A stretch of DNA of 64,000 nt from Roseiarcus sp963781895 (GTDB lineage: Bacteria; Pseudomonadota; Alphaproteobacteria; Rhizobiales; Beijerinckiaceae). Shown piece after piece: positions 1 to 8,852 of the stretch; positions within the stretch are counted from its first letter, which is position 1; each line of letters opens with the position of its first letter. Position numbers and translations under genes: made by a program. The notes under the pieces are model-generated. The model saw only the letters and a list, made by a program, of their open reading frames with translations. It was not told the DNA's origin and made no database searches. The stretch lies in contig CAWAIM010000002.1 in NCBI GenBank assembly GCA_963781895.1, positions 1 through 64,000 of the forward strand, written 5' to 3'.

Positions 1-372
1 GCCCAGAGAAAAACAATACACCATCGTGATACCTGCGGCAGGCGTCGTCGCCCTCGTCCTCGAGCGCACGCGCGGTCGATCGCCTCAGTCACGACAGGAG
101 CCATCCTACCATGATTTCCGATTTTGGGAAAGCCAATGTCTGGGAAAAATGGCGGCCGGCAAAATCGGATTCGGCGCCGGCGCGAAGCTTCGCGGCGCCA
201 GAGGACTCCTCGCTCGGCCGACCCCCTGACGCATGGCGCTCCCTGGACTCCGGCCAGGACCGAGGACTCCATCAGCCGGGCGCGTCGTCGTTGATCGGAT
301 CCGATGGCGGACCATCGGGCGGCGACGCCAGCCTCGCGGAGAAGGTCCGTGTCACCGCCATGGCGGTCAGCG
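1..372. other. No supported gene
   Basis: Short open frames exist here on both strands, but they overlap one another, have no convincing ribosome binding site and encode low-complexity Arg/Pro/Ala-rich peptides typical of chance frames in GC-rich DNA. I see no RNA gene, repeat or terminator. Confidence 0.5.
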
Positions 373-735
373 CTATGTCGCGGGTTTGGCCGCTTTCGCC
401 GCCATCTGATCGACCGCCTCCAGCGCCTGCGCGGCGTACATCACCGACGGCCCAGCGCCCAAATACACCGCCATCGCCAGGGTCTCGGCCACCGCCGCGC
501 GCGAGGCGCCGGCCTTGACCGCGCCCTCGGCGTGATAGGCGATGCAGGGCGCGCAGCGAATCGCGACGCTGATCGCCAGCGCCACCAGCTCTTTCGTCTT
601 GCCGTCCAGTGCGTCGCCGCCATGCGCCGCGCGGGCCATGTCGGAGAAGGTCTTCATCACCTCCGGGGCGGCGTGGCGCAGGTCGCGCACCGCGCCGTTC
701 ATGTTGCCGATCAGGGCCATCCAGTCTTCGACCAT
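373..735 (-). CDS. Carboxymuconolactone decarboxylase family (AhpD-like) protein
   Basis: This 120-residue protein has the all-helical architecture of the CMD/AhpD family. The core motif RCAPCIAYHAEGAVKAG contains the CxxC pair and downstream His used by AhpD-type members for thiol-dependent peroxide reduction. The preceding segment DGKTKELVALAISVAIRC is also typical. The length matches single-domain members. It follows the ABC efflux operon on the same strand, with a 46-base gap after a permease running toward lower coordinates. The family includes alkylhydroperoxidases and decarboxylases, and the CxxC favours a redox role. The substrate cannot be told from sequence. Confidence 0.85.
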   Translation of the reverse strand: MVEDWMALIGNMNGAVRDLRHAAPEVMKTFSDMARAAHGGDALDGKTKELVALAISVAIRCAPCIAYHAEGAVKAGASRAAVAETLAMAVYLGAGPSVMYAAQALEAVDQMAAKAAKPAT

Positions 736-781
736 CGCGTTTCTCCTTCCGAGCGTGTTAAAATAATCGCGCCAATGTGAC

Positions 782-1891
782 TCACGCCACCCGTTTGCGG
801 AACAGCCATCCGGCGGCGGCGAGACTCGCCACGCCGATGACCGCCATGGGCCAGTACTGCGAGGCGAGCGACGACAGGCTCGCCCCTTCCAGGAAAACGC
901 CGCGCACGATCACCAGGAAGTAGCGCATGGGATTGATCAGGGTCAGGTCTTGCACCCAATCCGGCATGTTGGCGATCGGGGTTGCGAAGCCCGACAGGAT
1001 GATCGACGGCACGATGAACAGGAACGCTCCCAGAAGCGCCTGTTGCTGCGTGACCGCCAGCGAGGAGATCATCAGCCCAACCCCGGTCACCGCGATCACG
1101 AACAGGAACAGCCCGAGATAGAGCGCCGGCAATCCGCCGCGCAGCGGCACGTCGAACCACCACACCGCGGCGACGATGATCACCGACGCCTCGATCATCC
1201 CGATCAAAACGCCCGGCAGCCCCTTGCCGAGCAGGATGTCGATCGGACGCATCGGCGTGACCAGCAACTGGTCGAAGGTTCCGGTCTCCCGTTCCCGCGC
1301 GACCGACAGCCCGACCACGAGCAGCGTCACCACCTGCGTCAGCAGCGCGACGATTCCCGGCACGACGAACCAGCGCGAACTCAAGGTCGGATTGTAGCGC
1401 GCCCGCATGTCCAGCACCGCCGGCGGCGCCGGAGCGCCTCGCGCCGCGCCCCAGGCGAGGGCGAAATCGCTGAGGATGGTGTTGGCGTAACCCTCGATCA
1501 GCAGCGCGGTGTTGGAGTTGCGGCCATCGACGATCACCTGCACCGGCGCGGGTTGGCCGGTCAGCAGATCGCGGGTGAAGCGCCGGTCGATCACCAGAAC
1601 CATCGCTACTTGGCGGGAGTCGATCAGATCGTTGATCGACTCTTCGCTGCGCAACATCGCCACCAGCCGGAAGGTGGGCGCGCCGACGAAGCGCGCCACC
1701 AGGTCGCGGGAAGCCTCGCTGTGGTCCTTGTCGTAAATCGCCATCGCAACGTGGTTGAGATCGAATGTGGCCGCATAGCCGAACACCATGAGCTGGATCA
1801 GCGGCGGGCCGATCAGAACCATGCGGCTCTTCGCGTCGCGCAGCACCGCGAGCAGTTCCTTGACGATCAGAGCGAGGACCTGCCGCCACAT
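782..1891 (-). CDS. ABC-2 type transporter permease
   Basis: This 369-residue membrane protein belongs to the ABC-2 permease family (YhhJ/YbhR-like). It starts MWRQVLALIVKELLAVLRD, followed by a hydrophobic segment containing IQLMVFGYAATFD, a large periplasmic domain, and five or six membrane helices in the C-terminal half. The family motif region RERETGTFDQLLVTPMRP (about residues 220-237) is clear. I chose the start at 1891 because the frame upstream of it has no family similarity and this Met begins the conserved N-terminus. It lies 5 bases after the sister permease, so the two probably form a heterodimer served by the double ATPase upstream. The exported substrate is unknown. Confidence 0.9.
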   Translation of the reverse strand: MWRQVLALIVKELLAVLRDAKSRMVLIGPPLIQLMVFGYAATFDLNHVAMAIYDKDHSEASRDLVARFVGAPTFRLVAMLRSEESINDLIDSRQVAMVLVIDRRFTRDLLTGQPAPVQVIVDGRNSNTALLIEGYANTILSDFALAWGAARGAPAPPAVLDMRARYNPTLSSRWFVVPGIVALLTQVVTLLVVGLSVARERETGTFDQLLVTPMRPIDILLGKGLPGVLIGMIEASVIIVAAVWWFDVPLRGGLPALYLGLFLFVIAVTGVGLMISSLAVTQQQALLGAFLFIVPSIILSGFATPIANMPDWVQDLTLINPMRYFLVIVRGVFLEGASLSSLASQYWPMAVIGVASLAAAGWLFRKRVA

Positions 1892-1896
1892 ACGAC

Positions 1897-3019
1897 TCAG
1901 TCCAGCCGCTTGTGCGCGATCGCCCGCGCAAGCCCGAGAAAGATGATCGCCATCACGATCAGCGCGGCGGCGTTGGGCAGGATCACCGACCAGACGTCGC
2001 CGGCCAGGAACACCGATTGCAGAATGGCGACGAAGTAGCGCGCGGAAACGATGTGCGTGACGACCTGCACCGCGGACGGCATGCTGTTGATGTCGAATAC
2101 GAAGCCGGAGAGAATGAAGGCGGGCAGGAAGGTCGTGATGATCGCGATCTGCCCGGCGACGAACTGGTTGCGCGCGAAGGTGGAGATCAGCAACCCCATT
2201 CCGAGCGCCGTCAGCATGAACAGGGCCGACGCCGCCGTGAGCACCCAGAGCGAACCATGCAGCGGCACGCCGAACAGCCATACCGCGATCGCCACCGAGG
2301 CCGCCATGCCGCCCATGCCGAGAATGAAATAGGGAATGAGCTTGGCGAGCAGGATCTCACGAACACGCACGCGGGTGACCATCAGCGCTTCCATGGTGCC
2401 GCGCTCCCACTCGCGCGCGATCACCAGCGCGGTCAGCAGCGCGCCGGTCAGGGTCATGATCATCGCGATCAGGCCGGGCACCAGATAGTCGCGGCTGCTG
2501 ACCGCCGGATTGAAGCGCACCTGCGGCTCCACGGCGATCGGCAGCGACGCCGCATGCCCGGCTTCCCGAGCCTGCGCGGTCAGCCAAGCGGCCCAGACCT
2601 GTTGCACATAGCCTTCGATGATGCGCGCGTCGTTGGCGTCGACGCCGTTCACGATGACGCCGATCGGCGAATTTCCGCCCGCGGCGGCGCGGCGGGCAAA
2701 GTCGCTCGGCAGCCAGACGATGCCCTTCACCTCGCGCGCCGCCATCGCCCGTTCGGCGTCCTGGATCGTCTGGTACTGGCGCGGCAGGAAGAACGGCGAG
2801 TGGGCGAACTGGCTGGTGAAGCTCGCCGCCAGCGCCGCCCGGGCGTTGCACCACCAGCGCCAGCTTCACGTTGCGCGCATCCAGCGAGACGCCGTAGCCG
2901 AAGATCAGCAGCAGCGCCGCGGGCAACAGAAAGGCGATGGCGAGCGCCGACGGGTCGCGCCAGATCTGGAGGAACTCCTTGCGCAGCAGACCCTGCAGGC
3001 GGCGAATGGCGGCGTTCAT
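1897..3019 (-). CDS. ABC-2 type transporter permease (single-base frameshift)
   Basis: Two overlapping frames together encode one permease of about 373 residues. The N-terminal part begins MNAAIRRLQGLLRKEFLQIW and contains the first membrane segment through SLDARNVKLALVV. The rest, from about residue 60, lies in another frame and carries EWERGTMEALMVTRVRVRE and five hydrophobic helices. The switch lies near 2845-2855. The span is 3n+1 bases, so one surplus base explains it. The start ATG overlaps the stop of the upstream ATPase by four bases (ATGA), indicating translational coupling. It probably pairs with the permease at 782-1891. Sequencing error is more likely than decay because both halves are well conserved. 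Confidence 0.85.
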
Positions 3020-4854
3020 GCGGCCTGCGCCGACGCCGCGGCGGCTTCGATCACCGCGATGAAGGCGTCTTCCATCGTCGGGTCCGGTCGCGCCGCGGTG
3101 CGCGCCGCGGCCTTGATCGCTTCCGGCTCGCCGGCGGTCAGCACGCTGCCCTGCGCCATGATCACCAGCCGGTCGCAGTACTCCGCTTCCTCCATGAAAT
3201 GCGTGGTGACCAGAATGGTGACTCCCGCTTCGGCCAGCAGGTTGATGCGCCGCCAGAAGTCCCGCCGCGCCAGCGGATCGACGCCGGAGGTGGGCTCGTC
3301 GAGGAACAGAATGTCGGGTTCGTGCATCAGCGCGCAGGCGAGCGCCAGCCGCTGCTTGAAGCCGAGCGGCAGATCGCGGGAGGTGTCGTCCAGCAACGGA
3401 GCGAGGTCGAACTCGCGCACCGCCCAGTCGATGCGCGTCTGCTGCCGCGTCCCGGCAAGGCGATAGGCGCTGCTGAAGAAGCGCAGGTTCTGCCGCACCG
3501 ACAGGTCGCCGTAGAGCGAGAACTTCTGCGCCATATAGCCGATCCGGCCGCGGGCCGGGGCGGCGGCGGTGCGCAGGTCGAAGCCGGCGACGCGCAAGGC
3601 GCCCTCCGTGGCCGGCAGCAGGCCGCAGAGCATGCGGAAAGTCGTCGACTTACCTGCCCCGTTGGCGCCCAGCAGGCCGAAAATCTCGCCGCGGGCGACG
3701 CGGAAGCTCACGTCGTTCACGGCGATGAAGGAGCCGAAGCGGCGGGTGAGGTGCTGCACCACGATCGCATCCCCGGCCTCCGGCGCGACGACGGACGCGG
3801 CGGCAGGCGGAGCCGACGGCGCGGCCGAGGGCGCAGCCGCTGGCGTCAGCGGCGCGGTTTCGGTCGTCAGCGCCCTGAGCCGGGCGACGAAGCTGTCCTC
3901 GAAGCGCGGGGCGGCGGGCGCGAATGTCAGATCGGGGAGATCCCGCGCCAACGTCCTCGCATCGGGCGGCGTCGCGGTGGCGGTCACCACCCGCACCCGG
4001 CCGCCCTGGATCACCGCATCGACCACCCCGGGCGCCTCGGCCAGCCGCGCCTGCAGCCGCCGCCGGCCCAGACTGGCCGTGGCGAAGAAGCTGCGGCCGC
4101 GCATTTCGGCGGTGAAGCGTCCCGGCGGGCCGCTGCCCAACAGCCGCCCTTCATGGACCAGCAGCACCGCATCGCAGCGCTCGGCCTCGTCGAGATACGC
4201 GGTGCTGAACAGCACCGTCATGTGCGCGGTGCGGGTCAGATGGTCGATGATCTGCCACAGCTCACGACGCGACACCGGATCGACGCCCACGGTCGGCTCG
4301 TCAAGCAGCAGCAATTCGGGGGGGTGCACCAGCGTGCAGGCGAGGCCCAGTTTCTGCTTCATGCCTCCGGACAGGCGTCCCGCCATCCGGGCGGTGAATG
4401 GCGCAAGTCCGGTCATTTGCAACAACTCGGCGTAGCGGCCCGGCCGGTCGGCCGGAAGCACGCCTTGCAGATCGGCGTAAAGGTCCAGATTTTCCTGAAC
4501 GTTGAGGTCTTCATAGAGGCCGAAACGCTGCGGCATGTACCCGATCCGGGCCTGGACCGCGAGCGGATCGCGCGCGACGTCGACGCCCAGCACCTCGATG
4601 CGCCCGGCGTCGCCGCGCAGCAGCCCGGCGATCAGCCTCATGAGCGTGGTCTTGCCGGCGCCGTCCGGGCCGATCAGCCCGGTGACCGCGCCGTTCGCCG
4701 CGGTCGCGGTGATCCCGTCGACCGCCTTGACGACGCGCTTGCCGACGCGAAAGCTGCGGCGGACGTCGGTGAGCCGCAACGCCGGCTGAGGATCAGCCCC
4801 AGGGAGATCGTTCGCGGGGGCATCGGCTGCGGGAGAATCAGTCGTGGTCGGCAT
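3016..4854 (-). CDS. Fused double ABC transporter ATPase
   Basis: This 612-residue cytoplasmic protein holds two nucleotide-binding domains in tandem. Domain 1 (about residues 25-250) has Walker A GPDGAGKTT, signature LSGGMKQ and Walker B LLLLDEP. Domain 2 (about 365-590) has Walker A GANGAGKST, a degenerate signature LPLGFKQ and Walker B ILFLDEP. An Ala/Pro-rich linker (about 330-360) joins them. The arrangement resembles the ATPase half of RbbA/YhiH-type systems but has no fused membrane domain. It sits between the HlyD-like gene (17-base overlap) and the two permeases (4-base overlap), so it energises this exporter. The first Walker A has Asp where Asn is usual, as in many relatives. Confidence 0.92.
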   Translation of the reverse strand: MPTTTDSPAADAPANDLPGADPQPALRLTDVRRSFRVGKRVVKAVDGITATAANGAVTGLIGPDGAGKTTLMRLIAGLLRGDAGRIEVLGVDVARDPLAVQARIGYMPQRFGLYEDLNVQENLDLYADLQGVLPADRPGRYAELLQMTGLAPFTARMAGRLSGGMKQKLGLACTLVHPPELLLLDEPTVGVDPVSRRELWQIIDHLTRTAHMTVLFSTAYLDEAERCDAVLLVHEGRLLGSGPPGRFTAEMRGRSFFATASLGRRRLQARLAEAPGVVDAVIQGGRVRVVTATATPPDARTLARDLPDLTFAPAAPRFEDSFVARLRALTTETAPLTPAAAPSAAPSAPPAAASVVAPEAGDAIVVQHLTRRFGSFIAVNDVSFRVARGEIFGLLGANGAGKSTTFRMLCGLLPATEGALRVAGFDLRTAAAPARGRIGYMAQKFSLYGDLSVRQNLRFFSSAYRLAGTRQQTRIDWAVREFDLAPLLDDTSRDLPLGFKQRLALACALMHEPDILFLDEPTSGVDPLARRDFWRRINLLAEAGVTILVTTHFMEEAEYCDRLVIMAQGSVLTAGEPEAIKAAARTAARPDPTMEDAFIAVIEAAAASAQAA

Positions 4855-5884
4855 CGGCCGGCACGCAGTCGGGCGGCGCCTTGCTGGGCGTCTGGGTCAG
4901 ATCGATATGCACGGTGGCCGGCATTCCGAGCCGCAGTTCGCCGCGCGCATCGCAGACGTACACGCGGGCCTGATAGACGAGCGCGGTGCGCAATTCCGGC
5001 GTTTCCACTGTCTTCGGCGTGAACTCCGCCGTCGGCGAGATATAGCCGATCCAGCCGTGATAGACGTGGTCCGGAAAGCTGTCGGTATGAATGGTCGCTT
5101 CCATGCCGAGCCGGATACGGCCCAGTTGGCTCTCCGGCACATAGGCGCGCACCCAGAGCGGACTCGGCAAGGCGATGGTGAACACCGGCGTGGACGGAGA
5201 CGCCATGTCGCCCGGCTCGAGAATTCGGTCCTCCACCACCCCGTCGGAATGGGCGTAGAGCTTGGCGTCGTCAAACTGCCGCTGGGCCAGCGCCACGGCG
5301 GCCTCATACGCCGCCAGGGAGGCGCGCGCCGCCGCAATGTCCTCTTCCCGTGGACCCTTGACCGCCAGAAGATAGGCTTGCTTTGCCGCCTCGTATTGCT
5401 GGCGCGCGGAATCCCAGGCCGCCTTGGCGTTGTCGCGGCTCTGGATCGACCCGGTACTCGTGGTGACCAGGGCGGCGGCGCGCCGGTACAACACCTCGTT
5501 GTTCAGATAGGTCGCCTCCAATGCGTCCATCGTCGCCTTCGCCTGGGCGATCTCCTCGGGTCGGGACCCCGCGACCAGTCTCGCCAGCGTCTGCCGCTGG
5601 TTGTCCATCTGCGCCTTCGCCTGCGCCAGTTGGGCGGCGTAACGGCGGTCGTCCAGGGTGGCGAGCAGGTCGCCGCGCTTCACCACGGAGCCCTCCTGCA
5701 CGAACATCGCCGAGACGCGGTCGCTGCCGTTGAAGGCCGGCTGCACCTCCCGGATATCGACATCCCCGTAAAGCGTGAGCACGTTGGTTTCCCCAGCGCC
5801 GCCGCGATGGAGATAGAGCCAGCCGCCGCCGCCCAGGCCGATCAGGGCGAGCACGGCGATCACAATGATGGCGGTCTTCGACAT
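4838..5884 (-). CDS. HlyD family membrane fusion (periplasmic adaptor) protein
   Basis: This 348-residue protein has an N-terminal membrane anchor (TAIIVIAVLALIGLGGGGW) followed by the beta-barrel/lipoyl/coiled-coil organisation of periplasmic adaptors. It has a lipoyl half-motif VQEGSVVKRGDLLATLDD at about residues 61-78, a long Gln/Ala-rich coiled coil (about 80-200), and the second lipoyl half-motif AHSDGVVEDRILEPGDMASP. It resembles E. coli YhiI/YbhG. As the first gene of the operon it links the ABC-2 permease pair to an outer-membrane channel encoded elsewhere. Substrate class (drug, lipid or other hydrophobic compound) is inference. Confidence 0.9.
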   Translation of the reverse strand: MSKTAIIVIAVLALIGLGGGGWLYLHRGGAGETNVLTLYGDVDIREVQPAFNGSDRVSAMFVQEGSVVKRGDLLATLDDRRYAAQLAQAKAQMDNQRQTLARLVAGSRPEEIAQAKATMDALEATYLNNEVLYRRAAALVTTSTGSIQSRDNAKAAWDSARQQYEAAKQAYLLAVKGPREEDIAAARASLAAYEAAVALAQRQFDDAKLYAHSDGVVEDRILEPGDMASPSTPVFTIALPSPLWVRAYVPESQLGRIRLGMEATIHTDSFPDHVYHGWIGYISPTAEFTPKTVETPELRTALVYQARVYVCDARGELRLGMPATVHIDLTQTPSKAPPDCVPADADHD

Positions 5885-6239
5885 GATCGGCGTCAGTCCG
5901 TTGTTCCGCCGTCTCCTAGGCCGCGATTCATGCCCTGCAACAGGGCGAGCGCCGCCAGCGCCGGGATCACAACGAGAAGCCCAATCGCGTTCGACGGCCC
6001 GAGCGCGATCTGGTCCTTCTTAGTCAAGGCTGCCTGGCGCAAGTCTGCATCCGTTCCCGCCGCCCAATTCCCTTTGGATTGTCGTGTGCGCTCGATCTCG
6101 AATTCAAGTTCGAGTTCCTCAGCGATATCCGCCGGAAACCCGTCGCTTGGACGCCTGCATGGCCGCGCCAGGCGCGCTGCGGGCGCGGCGGACGTCGCGC
6201 TCAGCGGCCGGATGCGCAGGTCATGAAGGGGCCGGCCCT
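5885..6239. other. Spacer between HlyD-like gene and peroxiredoxin; weak ORF only
   Basis: A minus-strand frame ends at 5893, eight bases before the HlyD-like start. Its last 45 codons contain one plausible membrane helix (AIGLLVVIPALAALALLQG), which could be a tiny membrane protein translated from a TTG near 6030. The upstream part of the frame overlaps the peroxiredoxin end and looks random. I found no family match and no clear ribosome binding site. I treat this mainly as the leader of the efflux operon. Confidence 0.3.
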
Positions 6240-6878
6240 TCAAAGCAGTTTCTTCGAGAAATACCAATCGGTATACTCATACCCCTCGCCAGCGCGCGCG
6301 TCCGCGTCCTGCGCCGTCTGCGGCGGCGGAACGATCACCTTGTCGCCGGGCTGCCAGCCTTCGGGCGTGGCGATGGCGTTCGCATCGGACGCTTGCATGG
6401 CGGTGATCAGACGGACGAACTCGGGGATCGAGCGGCCGTTGCTCATCGGATAGTAGACCATCGCCCGCAAGACGCCCTTGGGATCGATGAAGAATGTGGC
6501 GCGCACCGCCGACGTGTCGCTCGCGCCGGGCTGAATCATGCCGTAGGCGTGCGCCACCTTCATCGACAGGTCTTCGATGACCGGAAACGGGATGTCGATC
6601 CCGAACTTTTCCTTGATGTTCCGGACCCAGGCGATATGCGCGAAGTTGCTGTCGATCGACAGACCGAGGAGCTCGCAGTTCAGCTTTTGGAATTGCGGAT
6701 AGGCCTTGGCGAAGGCCATGAACTCGGTGGTGCAGACCGGCGTAAAGTCGGCCGGATGCGAAAACAGAACCAGCCACTTTCCCTGGTAGTCGGCCAGCTT
6801 GCGCATTCCGTGCGTCGTCTTCGCGTCGAAATCGGGGGCCGGCTCATTCAGGCGCGGCAGAATAGGAGTGTCGGTCAT
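6240..6878 (-). CDS. 1-Cys type peroxiredoxin (Prx6/AhpC-TSA family)
   Basis: This 212-residue thioredoxin-fold protein reduces hydrogen peroxide and alkyl hydroperoxides. The peroxidatic Cys49 lies in HPADFTPVCTTEF, the signature of the family. The length, the C-terminal extension (GWQPGDKVIVPPP, then YTDWYF) and the absence of other Cys residues fit the Prx6-like 1-Cys group. I chose the ATG at 6878 because an AGGA-type ribosome binding site precedes it by about eight bases and the protein then begins MTDTPILPRLNEPAPDF. The OsmC-like gene lies just upstream on the same strand, suggesting a peroxide-defence pair. Confidence 0.93.
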   Translation of the reverse strand: MTDTPILPRLNEPAPDFDAKTTHGMRKLADYQGKWLVLFSHPADFTPVCTTEFMAFAKAYPQFQKLNCELLGLSIDSNFAHIAWVRNIKEKFGIDIPFPVIEDLSMKVAHAYGMIQPGASDTSAVRATFFIDPKGVLRAMVYYPMSNGRSIPEFVRLITAMQASDANAIATPEGWQPGDKVIVPPPQTAQDADARAGEGYEYTDWYFSKKLL

Positions 6879-6948
6879 CTGTTGGTCCTCGTGAAGCGCT
6901 GCGTTGTTGAACAATGGTATGCCGAGACCGTTCCGAGCATACGGCCGT

Positions 6949-7371
6949 TCAGGATTTTCGTCTGATCGAACCTTCCAGCTTTGTCGCCTGCGCGACCGTG
7001 TTGGAGATGGTGCCGTATTTGAGAACGTTGATGTGCAGCAACGCCAGGCGCCGGTCGCTTTCTTCAGTGTCGACGATCAGTTCATAGTTCACCGACGCCA
7101 TTTTTGGCGGCGCGTCCTCGCGGACGCCATGCAATCGCACTTCGACGCCGCGCAGGTTGAATTTCAGCATCGGCGTAGCGCGCTCGATTCCCTTGATCAT
7201 GCACGCGGCTATGGACGCGAGGAACAACTCGGCCGGATTGAAGGCGTCCTGCCGGCCGGCGATGTCCGTATCGAGGACGATTTCGGCGCCTTTTGTGCGC
7301 GCAACGCTGCCGTGGGCATCGACGCGGCGTGCGCAAACGTCATAGGTCAGGCGCGCAATTGGTTCGGTCAC
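6949..7371 (-). CDS. OsmC family protein lacking the second redox cysteine
   Basis: This protein of about 140 residues has the OsmC fold, with the central helix motif NPAELFLASIAACMIKGIER carrying one conserved Cys. In OsmC/Ohr peroxidases a second Cys sits in a CP-type motif near the C-terminus. Here that region reads LLHINVLKYGTISNTVAQ and has no Cys. The classical two-Cys peroxidase cycle is therefore unlikely. I chose a GTG at 7371 (VTEPIARLTYDV) because the 34 upstream codons are Arg-rich and unlike the family. Its function may be hydroperoxide binding or something else. It is adjacent to the peroxiredoxin on the same strand. Confidence 0.8.
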   Translation of the reverse strand: MTEPIARLTYDVCARRVDAHGSVARTKGAEIVLDTDIAGRQDAFNPAELFLASIAACMIKGIERATPMLKFNLRGVEVRLHGVREDAPPKMASVNYELIVDTEESDRRLALLHINVLKYGTISNTVAQATKLEGSIRRKS

Positions 7372-7420
7372 CGCCGGAATCCCCTTTTTGCCTATTCGAC
7401 ACGAACGCGTGTCGGCGCAC

Positions 7421-7558
7421 TCAGCAACACCCGCCCGCGCTTTGCGCCGCGCCCTCGAGCGACGACGGATCACCCTTCACCTGGAAACCCTAGCGGGCCC
7501 ACTTGCTGATGCCGCCTTCCATGTTCGCGACCATGTCGAACCCTTTGAACATAAGGAA
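7421..7558 (-). pseudogene. C-terminal remnant of a rhodanese-like protein
   Basis: Read on the minus strand, one frame gives FKGFDMVANMEGGISKWAR, a TAG stop (7490-7492), then GFQVKGDPSSLEGAAQSAGG and a final TGA at 7421-7423. The GFDMVANMEGGISKW stretch is the conserved end of a rhodanese (sulfurtransferase) domain. A TAA (7559-7561) lies immediately upstream, and I find no catalytic Cys loop or N-terminal half in any frame. It is therefore a decayed fragment. The neighbouring upstream frame up to about 7698 contains a hydrophobic stretch of unclear origin. Confidence 0.7.
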
Positions 7559-7938
7559 TTAGCAAAACGGCGTGAAGATTCCCAAGCCGGCGGCCGCGAT
7601 ATGGCCACGCACTTCGCGCCTCCCAGCCATTGCGGCGCGCTGCGGCCGAAGGCGCATATGACGAAGCAGGCATATACTAGATAGAGAATATCAAGCAAGG
7701 TAGTTTATGCCCAATCTCCGCTCCGGCGCTTCGCCGACATAGGATCCGACGGCGCCCGGCTGACGACCCGAACCGTGGTCCGATCGCGCGAGAAACTTGG
7801 CTCGATGAGCCGATGCGATCCATGACATGGATCAATCCGCGAACCGGATCGGCTTGGGACGCCGCGGAAGGAGTTCGACGCCGCCGCCAGGAAGGAGCGC
7901 CGAATCGCCCGGCGGCCCATATATTCCGTTGCGAGGAT

Positions 7939-7966
7939 ATGCGTATTGGGGTACATACGGCGCATG
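7939..7966 (+). promoter_or_regulatory. Possible ArsR operator (imperfect inverted repeat)
   Basis: An imperfect inverted repeat, ATGCG-TAT at the left and ATA-CG-GCGCAT at the right, spans the arsR start codon region. It sits where an autorepressing ArsR would be expected to bind. The arms match with a 2-3 base indel, so this is only a candidate. The rest of the upstream spacer (about 7559-7938) shows no gene. Confidence 0.3.
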
Positions 7967-8341
7967 AAAGAGCGAACTGTGGTGTTTTCGGCGCTCTCGG
8001 AGCCGCTACGGCTGCGGTGCCTGGCGCTCATGTCCGCCCGCGGCGAGGTCTGCGTTTGCCAACTGACCCACGCGCTGGAGGCTTCGCAGCCCAGCGTGTC
8101 CAAGCACCTGGCGGTTCTGCGCGAGGCCGGTCTGGTCGAACAGCGACGGGCCGCGCAATGGATTCTCTATCGGATCGCCGATCTCCCGGATTGGGCGCAG
8201 GCCGTCGTCGACGGAGCGCTGGCGGGAATCGAAGCCGAGCCGCAGCATCGTGACGACCTGCGGCGCATGGAGACGGCGCCGGGCGGTCCGCCTCTTTCGG
8301 CGTCTCGATCGCAGGTCGGGGTCACGGAGAACCGCATATGA
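7964..8341 (+). CDS. arsR: ArsR family arsenic-responsive repressor
   Basis: This 125-residue winged-helix repressor has the metalloid-sensing motif EVCVCQLTHAL, matching the CxC of E. coli-type ArsR. The recognition helix is ASQPSVSKHLAVLREAGLV. Binding of As(III) to the Cys pair releases it from DNA. I use the ATG at 7964 (MKERTVVFSALSEPLR); a TTG 18 bases upstream is in frame but less likely. Its stop overlaps the start of the VOC gene (ATGA), so the operon arsR-VOC-arsC-arsH is probably transcribed together and autoregulated. The C-terminal 30 residues are a variable tail. Confidence 0.92.
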   Translation: MKERTVVFSALSEPLRLRCLALMSARGEVCVCQLTHALEASQPSVSKHLAVLREAGLVEQRRAAQWILYRIADLPDWAQAVVDGALAGIEAEPQHRDDLRRMETAPGGPPLSASRSQVGVTENRI

Positions 8342-8757
8342 CCGAAATGATCCCCTCCATCGAGGAGTTCCATATCAGCTTGCGTGTCGCTGATCTGGCG
8401 GCGAGTTCGGCGTTCTACGCCGCCCTTTTTGGCGTGCCGCCGAAAGACAGCACGAGCCGCTACACGACGTTTGTCGTGCCGAGCTTGCGGCTCAATTTTG
8501 TTCTGCTGGTCAATGACAAGGGCGCGGCCCTCGATACCTACAGCCTCTATCACATGGGCTTGGGCGTGGCCGATCGCGCCGCGGTGGTCGAAAGCTTTCA
8601 CCGTGCGCGCGCGGCCGGCGCCGAGATCGTCAAACCGCCGCGCACCACCTGGCGCGGCACCCCCTTGCACGAACTTTGGCTGCGCGACCCCACCGGCTAT
8701 CTGCTTGAAATTTATGCCCGGCTGACCGCCGAGGAACTTGCCGAGGCGCCAGTCTGA
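8338..8757 (+). CDS. VOC (glyoxalase/dioxygenase) family protein in ars operon
   Basis: This 139-residue protein has two paired beta-alpha-beta-beta-beta modules of the vicinal-oxygen-chelate superfamily. Likely metal ligands are His12 (EEFHISLRV), His72 (YHMGLGV) and Glu124 (GYLLEIY), a 2-His-1-Glu arrangement. It overlaps arsR by four bases. The best-known VOC enzyme in ars operons is the C-As lyase ArsI, which needs a vicinal Cys pair. This protein contains no Cys at all, so it is not a classical ArsI. It may act on another arsenic compound or on a metabolite made during arsenic stress. The substrate is unknown. Confidence 0.85.
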   Translation: MTEMIPSIEEFHISLRVADLAASSAFYAALFGVPPKDSTSRYTTFVVPSLRLNFVLLVNDKGAALDTYSLYHMGLGVADRAAVVESFHRARAAGAEIVKPPRTTWRGTPLHELWLRDPTGYLLEIYARLTAEELAEAPV

Positions 8758-8852
8758 CAAAGAGCCGACGTTCCTCGTGTCGGAGGCCGGAGTTTAAACT
8801 TCCTGCTCAGAGCCCCGCGCTTCGAAATCGTCGCCGCAAGCGAGCCTTCGCC

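Noticed and set aside
1912..5022. A 1036-codon plus-strand open frame
   Set aside because: It is antisense to the well-supported efflux operon, is rich in Arg/His/Gly and shows no family motifs. It is a shadow frame typical of high-GC DNA.
8338..8757. Calling the VOC protein ArsI (C-As lyase)
   Set aside because: ArsI needs a vicinal Cys pair and this protein contains no Cys.
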